From assembly GCF_021390335.1 (NCBI RefSeq), contig NZ_JAJUXK010000004.1:992001-1056000 (forward strand): a stretch of 64,000 bases of DNA, written 5' to 3'. Made by a program: the position numbers and the translations under genes. The notes beneath the pieces are model-generated. The model saw only the letters and a list, made by a program, of their open reading frames with translations. It searched no databases and was not told the origin of the DNA. Origin of the DNA: Dyadobacter sp. CY343 (GTDB lineage Bacteria; Bacteroidota; Bacteroidia; Cytophagales; Spirosomataceae). The first letter of the stretch is position 1. Each line of letters begins with the position of its first letter. This document shows positions 23,437 to 32,220 of the stretch, piece by piece.

Positions 23437-24876
23437 CTAAAACGGTATCTGTATCTTGAAAATATCCTTCAAAGCCTGACGAGCAGCGTGGTAGCCGCAC
23501 ATGCCGTGTACACCGCCGCCCGGAGGTGTAGAGGACGAACATATATATATGTTGGAAGCCGAAGTGCGGTACGGTGAGACGCTCAGTACCGGTCGCGAAT
23601 ACAGCTGAAATATATCCTGTACGCCGCCATTGATATCGCCCCCAATGTAATTTGGATTGTAAGCTTCGATCTGTGACGGCCCCATTACGTGTTTTTCTTT
23701 AATCAAATCTTTAAAACCGGGCGCAACCAGCTCAATCTGATTTTCAATAGCTGCGGTCATATCGCGGGTAGAGCCGTTTGGGATGTGGCAATAAGCCCAG
23801 GCGGTGTGCTTGCCTTCCGGAGCGCGCGTAGGGTCGAACGCACTTTGCTTAGCCAGCAGAATGAACGGTTTGTCAGACTCAATATTTTTCGAAATGCCGC
23901 CTTCGTATCGCGCAATATCCTCAAATGTATTACCCAAATGTACCGTCCCTGCTCCTTTGCAAACCTCGGAAGTAAACGGTATCTGCCCGTCTAATGCCCA
24001 GTCCACTTTGAAAACGCCGGATCCGTAACGATAGTTGTTGAGGCGACCGCGGTAGGAGGTGCTCAGTTCGTCTGCCGCAATGCGGGCGAGCTGCTTTGGC
24101 GTCACATCCATTAATATCACTTTTGATGGAGGAAGCTCTTTTAAATTATTGACCAGAAACCCTGTTCGTATTTCTCCACCGAGCGAAATAAAATAATCGG
24201 AAAGCGCATTGGCGAGCGACTGACTTCCCCCCTTCGGGACCGGCCAGCCGTGTAAATGCGCAGCGGCAGCCAGCATAATACCAAATGCCGAAGTAGCCAC
24301 ATTTTCAAGCGGTTGAATCGAGTGCGCCGCCATTCCCGCCCACAATCCCCGCGCCTCTTTGGTTTTGAACCGATTCACAGACCAGGTAGCAGGAGGCAAT
24401 GCTTTTAATCCAAACTTAGCCAATGCAACAGGATGTTCGGGAAAAGTAAAAGGCCCCAGCAAACCTGGTAAAAGCCTGGGCATATCTTCCAGAAGCGGGC
24501 CCATAAAGTCAAGATAAGCCTGCTCGTCCGTACCCAGACCGCGGGCGGTTTTTTCGAGTGACTGGTGCAATAATGCAGCCGATCCGTCGTCGAATGCGTG
24601 CGCTGCTGCGTAAGTTGGCTGGATAAATTCCACTCCGAAATCCTGCAAAGGAACACTCTTAAAAAACGGAGACATCAATGCCATCGGGTGGATCGCCGAG
24701 CAAACGTCGTGGAGATACCCGGGCAGTGTCAGCTCCGCCGACCGCATTCCGCCTCCGACCGAGTCTTTCCCCTCCACGATCAGAACCGAAAGGCCCTGAC
24801 GCTGTAAAGTAATACCCGCAGCCAGCCCATTCGGGCCGGCGCCAACTACAATCGCGTCATATCGGTTTCGCTCCAT
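23437..24876 (-). CDS. FAD/NAD(P)-dependent oxidoreductase, phytoene-desaturase-like (CrtI superfamily)
   Basis: 479 residues. N-terminal dinucleotide-binding motif VVGAGPNGLAAGITLQRQG followed by VEGKDSVGGGMRS, and a C-terminal FAD-contact region YICSSSTPPGGGVHGMCGY typical of the CrtI/amine-oxidase superfamily. No signal peptide or Tat motif, so cytosolic. The reaction is unknown: carotenoid desaturation is one family role, but no carotenoid genes are nearby. It sits between the sulfatase and FGE genes with gaps of only 6 and 20 bases, so it is firmly part of that operon, which is odd for this family. Confidence 0.85.
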   Translation of the reverse strand: MERNRYDAIVVGAGPNGLAAGITLQRQGLSVLIVEGKDSVGGGMRSAELTLPGYLHDVCSAIHPMALMSPFFKSVPLQDFGVEFIQPTYAAAHAFDDGSAALLHQSLEKTARGLGTDEQAYLDFMGPLLEDMPRLLPGLLGPFTFPEHPVALAKFGLKALPPATWSVNRFKTKEARGLWAGMAAHSIQPLENVATSAFGIMLAAAAHLHGWPVPKGGSQSLANALSDYFISLGGEIRTGFLVNNLKELPPSKVILMDVTPKQLARIAADELSTSYRGRLNNYRYGSGVFKVDWALDGQIPFTSEVCKGAGTVHLGNTFEDIARYEGGISKNIESDKPFILLAKQSAFDPTRAPEGKHTAWAYCHIPNGSTRDMTAAIENQIELVAPGFKDLIKEKHVMGPSQIEAYNPNYIGGDINGGVQDIFQLYSRPVLSVSPYRTSASNIYICSSSTPPGGGVHGMCGYHAARQALKDIFKIQIPF

Positions 24877-24882
24877 GTTAAA

Positions 24883-26451
24883 TTATTTTTTGGCCGAAGC
24901 CAGGATTTTCAGCGCTTCTTCATCCTTGTATTCATTCATCAGCACTTTCAGTTTTGCCTTCAAATCTGCTGAAATCGCTTCTGCTCCCTTGGTACCATAT
25001 ATATTGTTGACTTCGGTAGGATCCTTTTGCAAGTCGAAAAGCTCCCAGGAATCGGCTCCTCCGTAAAAATAGGCCAGCTTATAGCGGCTCGTGCGCAGCC
25101 CGAAGTGTGGATAAACATGGTGCGGCTCCGGAAATTCATAATAGTGATAATAGGCTTCTTTCCGCCACGGTACCTGCGCTGTGCGCGTTTCCTTCAACAG
25201 GGGCAGGAAGGATTTCCCCTGCATATCTGCCGGTATTTTCGCACCAGCGATATGAAGCACCGTAGGCGCCCAGTCTATATTCATTGTCATGTCTTCCGTT
25301 CTCGTTCCCGGCTTGATCACACCCGGGTACCGAATCACAAAAGGCGTTTTCAGCGATTCTTCGTAAATAAAGCGCTTGTCAAACCAGCCGTGCTCGCCCA
25401 GATAGAAACCCTGGTCGGATGCGTAAATAACTACTGTATTTTTAGCCAAACCACTTTTATCCAGATAGTCCAGCAGGGTACCGATATTCCTGTCGAGCGA
25501 CTTGGCCACTGCGTAATAATCTTTCAGGTAACGCTGGTATTTCCACTCGGTCAGTGCTTTTCCCGTCAATTTTTTTTCATGAAACTCCTTCGTGATCTTG
25601 TCGTAATATGCCTTGAATACCTTTTTTTGTTCTGGATTAAAACGTTTGTAAGTCCAGTCTTTTTCATAATCCACATCTATTTTCAGATCCTGTTTAAGGC
25701 GCATCGTCTTTTCAATGGACATATCCTGGTTCAATGCAGCTGCTCTTCCTTTATATTCATCGTAAAAATTGGCGGGGACAGGAAAATCAATTTTATCGTA
25801 AGCACCCAGGTCCTGCAAGTCGGGAAGCCACTCGCGGTGGGTAGCTTTATGCCCAACGATCAGGAAAAACGGTTTCGAATTATCCCGTTTATCAAGCCAC
25901 TCGGTCGAGAGCTGCGTGATCACATTGGACACATAGCCGGTGTATTTGGTGGTATCATTCGGCTGGCCAATGAAGTCGGGATTATAGTAGCTCCCCTGCC
26001 CGGGCAACACGTTCCAGTAGTCAAATCCTGCCGGTAGGCTATTCAAATGCATTTTCCCGATCCAGGCGGTCTGGTATCCGCTTTTTCTTAAAGTCTCCGA
26101 AAGCAGCGTCTGGTTGGTATTGAAACGCGTATTATCATTACGCTTATATCCATTCATGTGGCTGTATTTACCAGTCAGCAAAGTGGCTCGGCTCGGTCCG
26201 CAGATGGAATTTGTTACAATATTGTTAGTGAGCAGCGCGCCTTCTTTGGCAATGCGGTCAATATTTGGGGTTTGAACGAGCTTATTTCCGTACGCACTGA
26301 TCGCCTGATAGGCGTGGTCGTCGGAGAAAATGAAGATGATATTCGGCTTCGAGCTGGTTTGAGCTGCGGCCTGTAAGCCGGCAAACGCGAGAAAAGCAAT
26401 CAATAAGTACCTGAAAGGCAGCAAGAAATGGTTGGGATAGGTCGAAAACAT
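24883..26451 (-). CDS. Exported sulfatase (Cys-type, S1 family)
   Basis: 522 residues with a Sec signal peptide (LLIAFLAFAGLQAAAQ region, residues ~16-31). The mature chain starts KPNIIFIFSDDHAYQ with the Asp pair of the Ca site at 44-45. The sulfatase signature is CGPSRATLLTGK, with Cys84 to be converted to formylglycine. Later motifs: YQTAWIGKMHL, GHKATHREWLPD, IYASDQGFYLGEHGWFDKR. The overall pattern recalls sulfatases acting on sulfated sugars (GlcNAc-6-sulfatase-like group), but substrate is not certain. It is the first gene of an operon with a CrtI-like oxidoreductase, an FGE and a small hydrolase. Confidence 0.93.
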   Translation of the reverse strand: MFSTYPNHFLLPFRYLLIAFLAFAGLQAAAQTSSKPNIIFIFSDDHAYQAISAYGNKLVQTPNIDRIAKEGALLTNNIVTNSICGPSRATLLTGKYSHMNGYKRNDNTRFNTNQTLLSETLRKSGYQTAWIGKMHLNSLPAGFDYWNVLPGQGSYYNPDFIGQPNDTTKYTGYVSNVITQLSTEWLDKRDNSKPFFLIVGHKATHREWLPDLQDLGAYDKIDFPVPANFYDEYKGRAAALNQDMSIEKTMRLKQDLKIDVDYEKDWTYKRFNPEQKKVFKAYYDKITKEFHEKKLTGKALTEWKYQRYLKDYYAVAKSLDRNIGTLLDYLDKSGLAKNTVVIYASDQGFYLGEHGWFDKRFIYEESLKTPFVIRYPGVIKPGTRTEDMTMNIDWAPTVLHIAGAKIPADMQGKSFLPLLKETRTAQVPWRKEAYYHYYEFPEPHHVYPHFGLRTSRYKLAYFYGGADSWELFDLQKDPTEVNNIYGTKGAEAISADLKAKLKVLMNEYKDEEALKILASAKK

Positions 26452-26473
26452 AATACTCTATTAAATAGATAGA

Positions 26474-26505
26474 CAAAATAAGGTTATTAAAAAGTATTTA
26501 TCAAA
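26474..26505 (-). promoter_or_regulatory. Candidate Bacteroidota promoter for the sulfatase operon
   Basis: On the minus strand TTTG (26502-26505) is followed after 20 bases by TTATTTTG (26474-26481), one mismatch from TAnnTTTG. It lies about 25 bases before the sulfatase ATG. No other gene is available to read into this operon. Confidence 0.5.
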
Positions 26506-26584
26506 CGTTTCCTCGATTTAGTAGGGGTTCGGATGTACCAAAATTAGTATTCAATATTACTTCCTGTTAAATAAGTGATTTTTA

Positions 26585-26618
26585 AATAAAAAAAGCCGGA
26601 TCCTTTACGGACCCGGCT
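26585..26618 (-). terminator. Terminator downstream of the DUF4142 gene
   Basis: Read on the minus strand, a 10-base stem with one mismatch (arms 26609-26618 and 26594-26603) is followed by a run of seven T. It begins about 23 bases past the stop at 26641. Confidence 0.8.
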
Positions 26619-26640
26619 GACTGCTTTGCTATAAATAAGC

Positions 26641-27204
26641 TTATTTCTGAGCGTCTTTGATTTTTTGCGCCATTTCAAGATGGTGTTTCAATGCAGGGAC
26701 TTTACCTGCCGCCCATGATTTTACATCAGGATCTTTCGCATCTTTGGCCGCTTCTTCAAACTCGCTGATATCTTCTTTGTGATCATCTACCATAAAAGAA
26801 ATATACGCTTTATCGAAGTCAGCGCCTTTTTTCGCTGCCAGATCATCATATTTCTTTTGTTTGTCATCGCTCAATGCCATAGGCAATGTGATGTTTTTTT
26901 GCTGCGCCAAAGCTTTCAGCTCGTCGTTTGCTTTGCCGTGGTCGGTCACCATTTGTTCACCGAATTTCTTCACCTCAGCATTCACCGCGGCAGTTTTAGC
27001 CAGCTCGCCCAGCTTCACTTCCATCATGCCACCGTCGGCTGCTGCCACTGCAAATTCTGAATCATCTTCCAGCGTGGTGTCGTCCAGTTTCTGCTCATTT
27101 TGTTCTTCTGCAACGTCCTTGGTATCTTCTGTTTTATTGCTATTACACGCAGAAAATGCCATCATAGCGGCAAGTGCCAGCGAACCTATTGTTATCTTTT
27201 TCAT
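26641..27204 (-). CDS. DUF4142 lipoprotein (ferritin-like helical domain)
   Basis: 187 residues from the ATG at 27204; an ATG two codons earlier is equally possible. Lipoprotein signal (MKKITIGSLALAAMMAFSAC, Cys20) then an acidic linker (TEDTKDVAEEQNEQKLDDTT). The DUF4142 domain is a helical bundle: VKLGELAKTAAVNAEVKKFG, EQMVTDHGKANDELKALAQ, FDKAYISFMVDDHKEDISEF and SWAAGKVPALKHHLEMAQ. The His and Glu/Asp positions resemble ferritin-like bundles, but metal binding is unproven. Such proteins are common in stress-related loci. Single gene. Confidence 0.9.
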   Translation of the reverse strand: MKKITIGSLALAAMMAFSACNSNKTEDTKDVAEEQNEQKLDDTTLEDDSEFAVAAADGGMMEVKLGELAKTAAVNAEVKKFGEQMVTDHGKANDELKALAQQKNITLPMALSDDKQKKYDDLAAKKGADFDKAYISFMVDDHKEDISEFEEAAKDAKDPDVKSWAAGKVPALKHHLEMAQKIKDAQK

Positions 27205-27292
27205 AATCATTTTAATTTTTTTGTGATGCTGATGGTGTATTTCCAAAAAGCATGCCAATGATAAATAAGGAAAAAGAGGCTTGAAGCATACA

Positions 27293-27323
27293 TTTGGAGA
27301 AAGAAATATTAATTTTACCTTTC
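27293..27323 (+). promoter_or_regulatory. Candidate Bacteroidota promoter for the bacteriophytochrome operon
   Basis: TTTG (27293-27296), 19 bases, then TACCTTTC (27316-27323), one mismatch from TAnnTTTG. It is about 85 bases before the response-regulator ATG and points the right way. Confidence 0.45.
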
Positions 27324-27407
27324 GGCCATTCGCTGGCAGGATAAGCCTTCAACCTACTATCTGTTCAAAATAACCTACAAGCAGAGCGGCCCCACCCGCA
27401 AATAAGA

Positions 27408-27851
27408 ATGAAACACGATAAACATTTTCGTATCCTGCTCGCTGACGATGATGATGATGATACCTTTTTGTTTCGCGAAGCACTGGAACAGGTTTCATTT
27501 GAATCGCAATTATTCACGGCGGCAAATGGCATGGAGCTGATGGACACGATCGTCAAAGACAGCATTAATCCGGACCTCATTTTCCTGGACATGAATATGC
27601 CGGTAAAAAATGGGCTGGAATGTCTGGAAGAGATCAGGGCGACCCCGGGATTTGAAAAAACACCTATTGTTATTCTTTCCACTTCCGTCGCGCAATATCT
27701 GTGGGAATCCGCATATAAAGGCGGCGCGAACCTGTATATCCAGAAACCAACCAGCTTTTCGGGGCTTGTTAATGTACTTCATAAGTGCCTCTTCCAAAGT
27801 CTGATCAAAGACGAAGCTGCTCCCATGGAACAATTTTTGATTACCAATTAA
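27408..27851 (+). CDS. Single-domain response regulator (REC)
   Basis: 147 residues with only a receiver domain: acidic pocket ADDDDDDTF near residues 12-20, phospho-acceptor Asp61 in IFLDMNMP, Ser/Thr in VILSTSV and Lys in YIQKPTS near residue 110. No output domain. It is the first gene of an operon with heme oxygenase (27-base gap) and bacteriophytochrome. Family knowledge suggests that it takes the phosphoryl group from the phytochrome kinase (Rcp1-like). Confidence 0.92.
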   Translation: MKHDKHFRILLADDDDDDTFLFREALEQVSFESQLFTAANGMELMDTIVKDSINPDLIFLDMNMPVKNGLECLEEIRATPGFEKTPIVILSTSVAQYLWESAYKGGANLYIQKPTSFSGLVNVLHKCLFQSLIKDEAAPMEQFLITN

Positions 27852-27878
27852 CTTTGTCAGGTTTGAAAATGCATTCTT

Positions 27879-28490
27879 ATGAATGAAGTAACTGTTTCTG
27901 TAAAAGATCAGGATTCTTTTATTAAAACGCTTAGAAACGTAACGGCCGAAAGCCACCAGAATTTAGAAGATAATCCAATATCAAGAGCATTACTTGATCC
28001 GGATGTGACCCTTGCCAACTATCAGTTGTATCTGTCCAAAATCTACGGTGTTATACTTGCTTGTGAAAAACAGATCTTCCCTCTCCTGACGGATATTGTG
28101 CCGGATTTGGGCGAGAGACACAAATCACATTTGATTATAAAAGATCTGGAAGCTACCGGCCTGCCAGCACAGGATATAGCTGCATTGCCCCTGCACCAAT
28201 TCGAATTTAACGGTATATCAGAAGCAATGGGCATTATGTATGTACTGGAAGGTTCCACATTGGGCGGCAAGATTATATTTAAGCATATTCACGAAAAGCT
28301 GGGCTTGACGCCGGAGACCGGCGCAGCGTATTTTTGGGGCTACGGTACCCAAACCGGGATTTTATGGAAATCCTTCATTTCCGTGTTTACCCAATTTGCA
28401 GATAACAGTAATGACCAGCCCGGCATTATTGAGAGTGCCAAACAAACATTTACAGTTATTGATAATTGGCTAAGCGGCAGAAATAGTTAG
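27879..28490 (+). CDS. Biliverdin-producing heme oxygenase (BphO-type)
   Basis: 203 residues, cytosolic. Heme oxygenase fold: proximal His26 in TAESHQNLEDN, LANYQLYLSKIYG, then the distal-helix motif MYVLEGSTLGGKII with the conserved glycines, and FWGYG. It opens heme to biliverdin, the chromophore of the phytochrome encoded 19 bases downstream. The tight spacing with both neighbours supports a self-contained photoreceptor unit. Confidence 0.9.
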   Translation: MNEVTVSVKDQDSFIKTLRNVTAESHQNLEDNPISRALLDPDVTLANYQLYLSKIYGVILACEKQIFPLLTDIVPDLGERHKSHLIIKDLEATGLPAQDIAALPLHQFEFNGISEAMGIMYVLEGSTLGGKIIFKHIHEKLGLTPETGAAYFWGYGTQTGILWKSFISVFTQFADNSNDQPGIIESAKQTFTVIDNWLSGRNS

Positions 28491-28509
28491 CCGAAATGAA
28501 CGTGTCGAA

Positions 28510-30795
28510 ATGAACATTAAGAATATTGTAAACCGGGATATTGTTAACCTGACGAACTGTGAAAGCGAACCTATCCACATTCCTGGCAGCATACAGCCAC
28601 ACGGTTTCCTCCTCGGCATAAATAAAAACAACTCGAAGATCGAATTCAGCAGCGAAAACTCAGCTGATTATATTGGTCTTACCCCGGAAGTCATTTTGGG
28701 AAAAACCCTGGCCGAAATCTTTACGGAAGAAGAGGCCAGCGGATTTGTTGAATACGTTAGTGCGGCCGTTATTGACACCGCAAAACCGTATGTGTTCTCC
28801 ATGAAAGAGGAATTGTACAACACAACGGTACATCAGAGCGGAGAGACGATTATACTTGAATTCGAGCCTTTCCCCGACGGGACTTTAAATCTCCCAAACC
28901 TGTATAACCAGACCAGGAAGTTTGTTTCCATTATGGAAAAAGCGACCTATATGAAAGAGCTTTGTCAGGAGATCGTGAATGAAACACGTGAAATCACCGG
29001 TTACGACCGGGTTATGGTTTACAAATTCGACGCAAACTATAACGGGGAAGTGATTGCAGAAAGCCGGAATAAAGACGTGGTATCTTTTGAAGGCCAGAAA
29101 TACCCGCATACAGATATTCCGGTACAGGCTCGCGAGCTGTATATCCGCAACCCGCTGCGGATGATCGCGGACGTGAACTACAAGCCGGTGCCGCTGCTGA
29201 CACTTGACGATGCGGCCGAAAAAAGCAACAAATCGCTCGATCTGAGCCTTTCTATACTAAGAAGTGTTTCGCCGATCCACATTGAATATCTGGTGAATAT
29301 GGGAGTGGCTGCAACGCTTACCATTTCCCTTTTACAAAATCAGAAATTGTGGGGACTGATCGCCTGCCACCATTATTCGCCTAAAATACTCCCGCATTAT
29401 ACCCGACTTTCAGCTTTACTTCAAGGCCATTTCCTGACCTCGCAGATCGCTGTAAGAGAAGTGGCGGAAGAATTTGAGGTAACTCAGGAAGTGGATAAGG
29501 CGCTCAGCGAATCCCTGACTTTACTGCACGATCACGAAGATTTCATCGAAGCTTTTCACCAGGCTCCATCGGTTTTGAAAATGGCCAATGCGACCGGCGT
29601 AGTGATTTATTACAATGGGAAGCTCTATAAAAACGGGCAGGTACCAGCCGACGAGGAGCTGATCCCGTTGTTGGAACACCTGGCAGCGAATTACAATTCT
29701 CACGGCATTCACACTGACCATTTGCTCAGCATTTATCCGGAAGGAAAATCACTTTCCAGATACGCGGCAGGGATTATCTATCATGCAATTCCATCCGGTT
29801 CGCACGCTGGCATATTGTGGCTGCGCAGTGAAAAAATTGAGACGATCAAATGGGCGGGCAATCCGTACAAGGCTATACTGCCCAATGAAGCAGGGGACAG
29901 ACTTTCTCCGCGTAAGTCTTTCGATCTGTGGGCGGAAGAGGTAAAAGATCTGAGCGAAGCCTGGCGCAAATCGGAGATTAATGCAGCCGCAAACTTCTCT
30001 TTTTCTTTGCAAAAACACGTCAATCTTCGTCTGATCCGCACACAGGAAGATAAAAACAGGATACTGAACGAAGAGCTGAAAAGTGCTAATAAAGAACTGG
30101 CCAACCTTAACTGGATCAGCACCCACGATTTGAAAGAGCCGCTTCGCAAGATCCAGATATTCGCTTCCAAAGTCCTCGACCGCGAAGATCCCGATCTGTC
30201 TGCCCAGGTAAAGGATTCTGTGGAACGGATGCGGTTTGCTGCCGAAAAAATGCAGTTGCTGATCGAAGATATCCTCTCCTATTCCAAGACCGGAAATATG
30301 GAAAAGGTGTACGAAAAAGTGAACCTGAACAATATATTGTCGGAAGTATTACAGGAACTGAGTACTGTTATCGAAGAGAAAAAAGCAGTAGTTCATGCCG
30401 ACAAGCTTCCCGAGCTGGCTGTGATTCCTTTCCAGGTTCGTCAGCTGTTCATTAACCTGATCAGCAACGGTATCAAATTTACCGCCCCGGATATTCAGCC
30501 TGAGATCAATATTACCGTCGACGAAGTGAGCGGAGAAGATATCAGTCACGAAAAATCGGTGGGAAATGCAAAATATTGCCGGATCTCTTTTGCAGATAAC
30601 GGCATTGGTTTCAGCGAAGAATATAAGGAAAGGATATTCGACGTTTTCCAGAGACTGCATCCTGCCCATAAATATCCCGGAAGCGGAATCGGGCTCGCTA
30701 TCTGCAAGAAGATTATGGAAAACCACAAGGGTTTCCTGACCGCCTCTTCTGAGCCTGACAAAGGTTCGGTATTTAAGGTTTACTTCCCTGTCTGA
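28510..30795 (+). CDS. Bacteriophytochrome sensor histidine kinase
   Basis: 761 residues: PAS (to ~130), GAF (~140-320), PHY (~330-510), HisKA (~530-600), HATPase (~620-760). Cys17, before the PAS domain (NLTNCESEPIHIPGSIQPHG), is the expected biliverdin attachment site. The GAF chromophore motif is TDIPVQARELY with Asp202. The phospho-acceptor is His539 in ISTHDLKEPLRK. ATP-lid motifs are LFINLISNGIKF, DNGIGFSEEY and GSGIGLAICKK. Heme oxygenase and a response regulator are encoded just upstream. It should sense red/far-red light in the cytosol. No photosynthesis or other light-use genes are visible nearby; the output is unknown. Confidence 0.95.
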   Translation: MNIKNIVNRDIVNLTNCESEPIHIPGSIQPHGFLLGINKNNSKIEFSSENSADYIGLTPEVILGKTLAEIFTEEEASGFVEYVSAAVIDTAKPYVFSMKEELYNTTVHQSGETIILEFEPFPDGTLNLPNLYNQTRKFVSIMEKATYMKELCQEIVNETREITGYDRVMVYKFDANYNGEVIAESRNKDVVSFEGQKYPHTDIPVQARELYIRNPLRMIADVNYKPVPLLTLDDAAEKSNKSLDLSLSILRSVSPIHIEYLVNMGVAATLTISLLQNQKLWGLIACHHYSPKILPHYTRLSALLQGHFLTSQIAVREVAEEFEVTQEVDKALSESLTLLHDHEDFIEAFHQAPSVLKMANATGVVIYYNGKLYKNGQVPADEELIPLLEHLAANYNSHGIHTDHLLSIYPEGKSLSRYAAGIIYHAIPSGSHAGILWLRSEKIETIKWAGNPYKAILPNEAGDRLSPRKSFDLWAEEVKDLSEAWRKSEINAAANFSFSLQKHVNLRLIRTQEDKNRILNEELKSANKELANLNWISTHDLKEPLRKIQIFASKVLDREDPDLSAQVKDSVERMRFAAEKMQLLIEDILSYSKTGNMEKVYEKVNLNNILSEVLQELSTVIEEKKAVVHADKLPELAVIPFQVRQLFINLISNGIKFTAPDIQPEINITVDEVSGEDISHEKSVGNAKYCRISFADNGIGFSEEYKERIFDVFQRLHPAHKYPGSGIGLAICKKIMENHKGFLTASSEPDKGSVFKVYFPV

Positions 30796-30830
30796 TCAAG
30801 CTGCGCTAATTTTTAAAACTGAGTATATAC

Positions 30831-30874
30831 TTCCTCAGGTCAATCTGAAAAGATTCGGGCTGAGGATTTTTGTT
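30831..30874 (+). terminator. Terminator of the bacteriophytochrome operon
   Basis: Two-step stem: CCTCAG/CTGAGG outside (30833-30838, 30860-30865) and AATCT/AGATT inside with a GAAA tetraloop (30842-30855), followed by ATTTTTGTTT. It lies about 40 bases after the phytochrome stop. Confidence 0.75.
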
Positions 30875-30984
30875 TATTGCCTACCCGCTGAATGCATTCG
30901 TCAGTGGCATTTTCTCGCATCGAGGCTTCCCTTTTTCAACTGGTACTAATTTGGTAATAACAACCGAAATTTAACGGAAATGAA

Positions 30985-32091
30985 ATGCAACCAGTCGCAA
31001 TCGGGACGCTCACACAAGTACCTGAAATATCAGCCAGGCAATTTAAGAAGCTAAGGAAGGATCCGGCGCTGACAGCCGCGGCCGTGGGACTCAATTATAT
31101 CAAGTCTGGTTTCGCGCCGGGATACCTGAGGAAAGGGAAGTCTCCGCGCTTTTACTATACAGATCAACAAGGGAACCGGGTAAAAGACAAGGAAGTGATC
31201 AAACGTATCAGATCGCTTGTACTTCCGCCTGCCTGGAAGGATGTCTGGATCAGCAGCGACCCGGACGCACATTTGCAGGCGACCGGAACCGACGACGCGG
31301 GCAGAAAGCAATACCGGTACCATCCGCAATGGAACCTGATCCGCAATCAGGCCAAATACTTTCGGTTATTAACCTTTTCGGAAGCTTTGCCAAAGCTGCG
31401 GGAACAGGTGGAGCACGATCTGAGAAAACGCGATTTTGACTTAAATAAGTCGATCGCCTTGGTTGTAAAACTGATGGACAAAACCTGTATCCGGGTCGGG
31501 AATCAGCGATATAAATTAAAGCATGGATCTTCGGGCATTACCACCCTTGACTCGAAATGCGCAACAGTTACCGGCAGCAGGATCCGGTTTGTATTCAAGG
31601 GTAAAAAGGGTGTAAAACAGGATATTACCTTGCGGGATACGCAGCTTGCGCGGCTGGTGAAACTATATAAGGAAATGCCCGGAAAAAGGCTTTTTCAGTA
31701 TACTAACGAAGCCGGCGGCAAATGTGCGCTGTCTGCGGCGCAGGTGAACGATTACATCCGGGAACATACCGGCTCTCATTTTTCCGCCAAAGATTTCAGG
31801 ACCTGGATGGGAACTGTTACTGCCTTCGAATACCTGAGCACCCAGGAAAAGGCACCGTCGCAACGCCAGCTTACGCGCACACTGAATACCTGCCTGGATG
31901 TGGTGGCAGCCCATTTGGGAAATACCAGGGCAGTATGCAAAAAATATTACGTGCACCCTGCGATTTTCCGGGCTTACGAGCAAGACAAGATCAGGAAATA
32001 TGCAGACAAGGAAGTGGAGGAACTAAAACAGTTTTCAACCTCCGAGCAGCGGGTAAAAATGCTGCTTGGTAACCCGAAAGCGCTCAACTGA
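30985..32091 (+). CDS. DNA topoisomerase IB
   Basis: 368 residues, typical of bacterial type IB enzymes. N-terminal domain: GFAPGYLRKGKSPRFYYTD and LVLPPAWKDVWIS; catalytic domain: DKTCIRVGNQRY (Arg), LDSKCATV, KDFRTWMGTV (Arg) and the nucleophile region CKKYYVHPAIF, with Tyr322 the probable attacking residue. It relaxes supercoiled DNA via a 3'-phosphotyrosine link. No local partner is needed; it is single, between the phytochrome operon and the small helical protein gene. Confidence 0.93.
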   Translation: MQPVAIGTLTQVPEISARQFKKLRKDPALTAAAVGLNYIKSGFAPGYLRKGKSPRFYYTDQQGNRVKDKEVIKRIRSLVLPPAWKDVWISSDPDAHLQATGTDDAGRKQYRYHPQWNLIRNQAKYFRLLTFSEALPKLREQVEHDLRKRDFDLNKSIALVVKLMDKTCIRVGNQRYKLKHGSSGITTLDSKCATVTGSRIRFVFKGKKGVKQDITLRDTQLARLVKLYKEMPGKRLFQYTNEAGGKCALSAAQVNDYIREHTGSHFSAKDFRTWMGTVTAFEYLSTQEKAPSQRQLTRTLNTCLDVVAAHLGNTRAVCKKYYVHPAIFRAYEQDKIRKYADKEVEELKQFSTSEQRVKMLLGNPKALN

Positions 32092-32220
32092 CTCGCCGGC
32101 AAGAAGTCCTTTAATGCTTTTCCAAACAAAATTTTAATGCGCTTAGCTTGAAATGGCACAGCATTTTTAGGTGGGTCGAAAGTCAAAACAAAAATTTATC
32201 AACACTAAAAAACATAAGTT

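Noticed and set aside
23417..23542. Longer start for the formylglycine-generating enzyme
   Set aside because: The extra 42 residues would precede and hide the lipoprotein signal, and they overlap the end of the upstream oxidoreductase gene by about 100 bases.
25027..26037. A 336-codon plus-strand open frame opposite the sulfatase gene
   Set aside because: The sulfatase on the minus strand has all its motifs. The opposite frame has no signal, family motif or promoter.
28510..30795. Phytochrome as evidence of phototrophy
   Set aside because: No photosynthesis or rhodopsin genes are in the window, and bacteriophytochromes are common in non-phototrophs.
30831..30874. Two-step hairpin after the phytochrome gene as a riboswitch
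   Set aside because: It lies after the stop codon, has a GAAA loop and ends in a U-rich run, so a terminator explains it.
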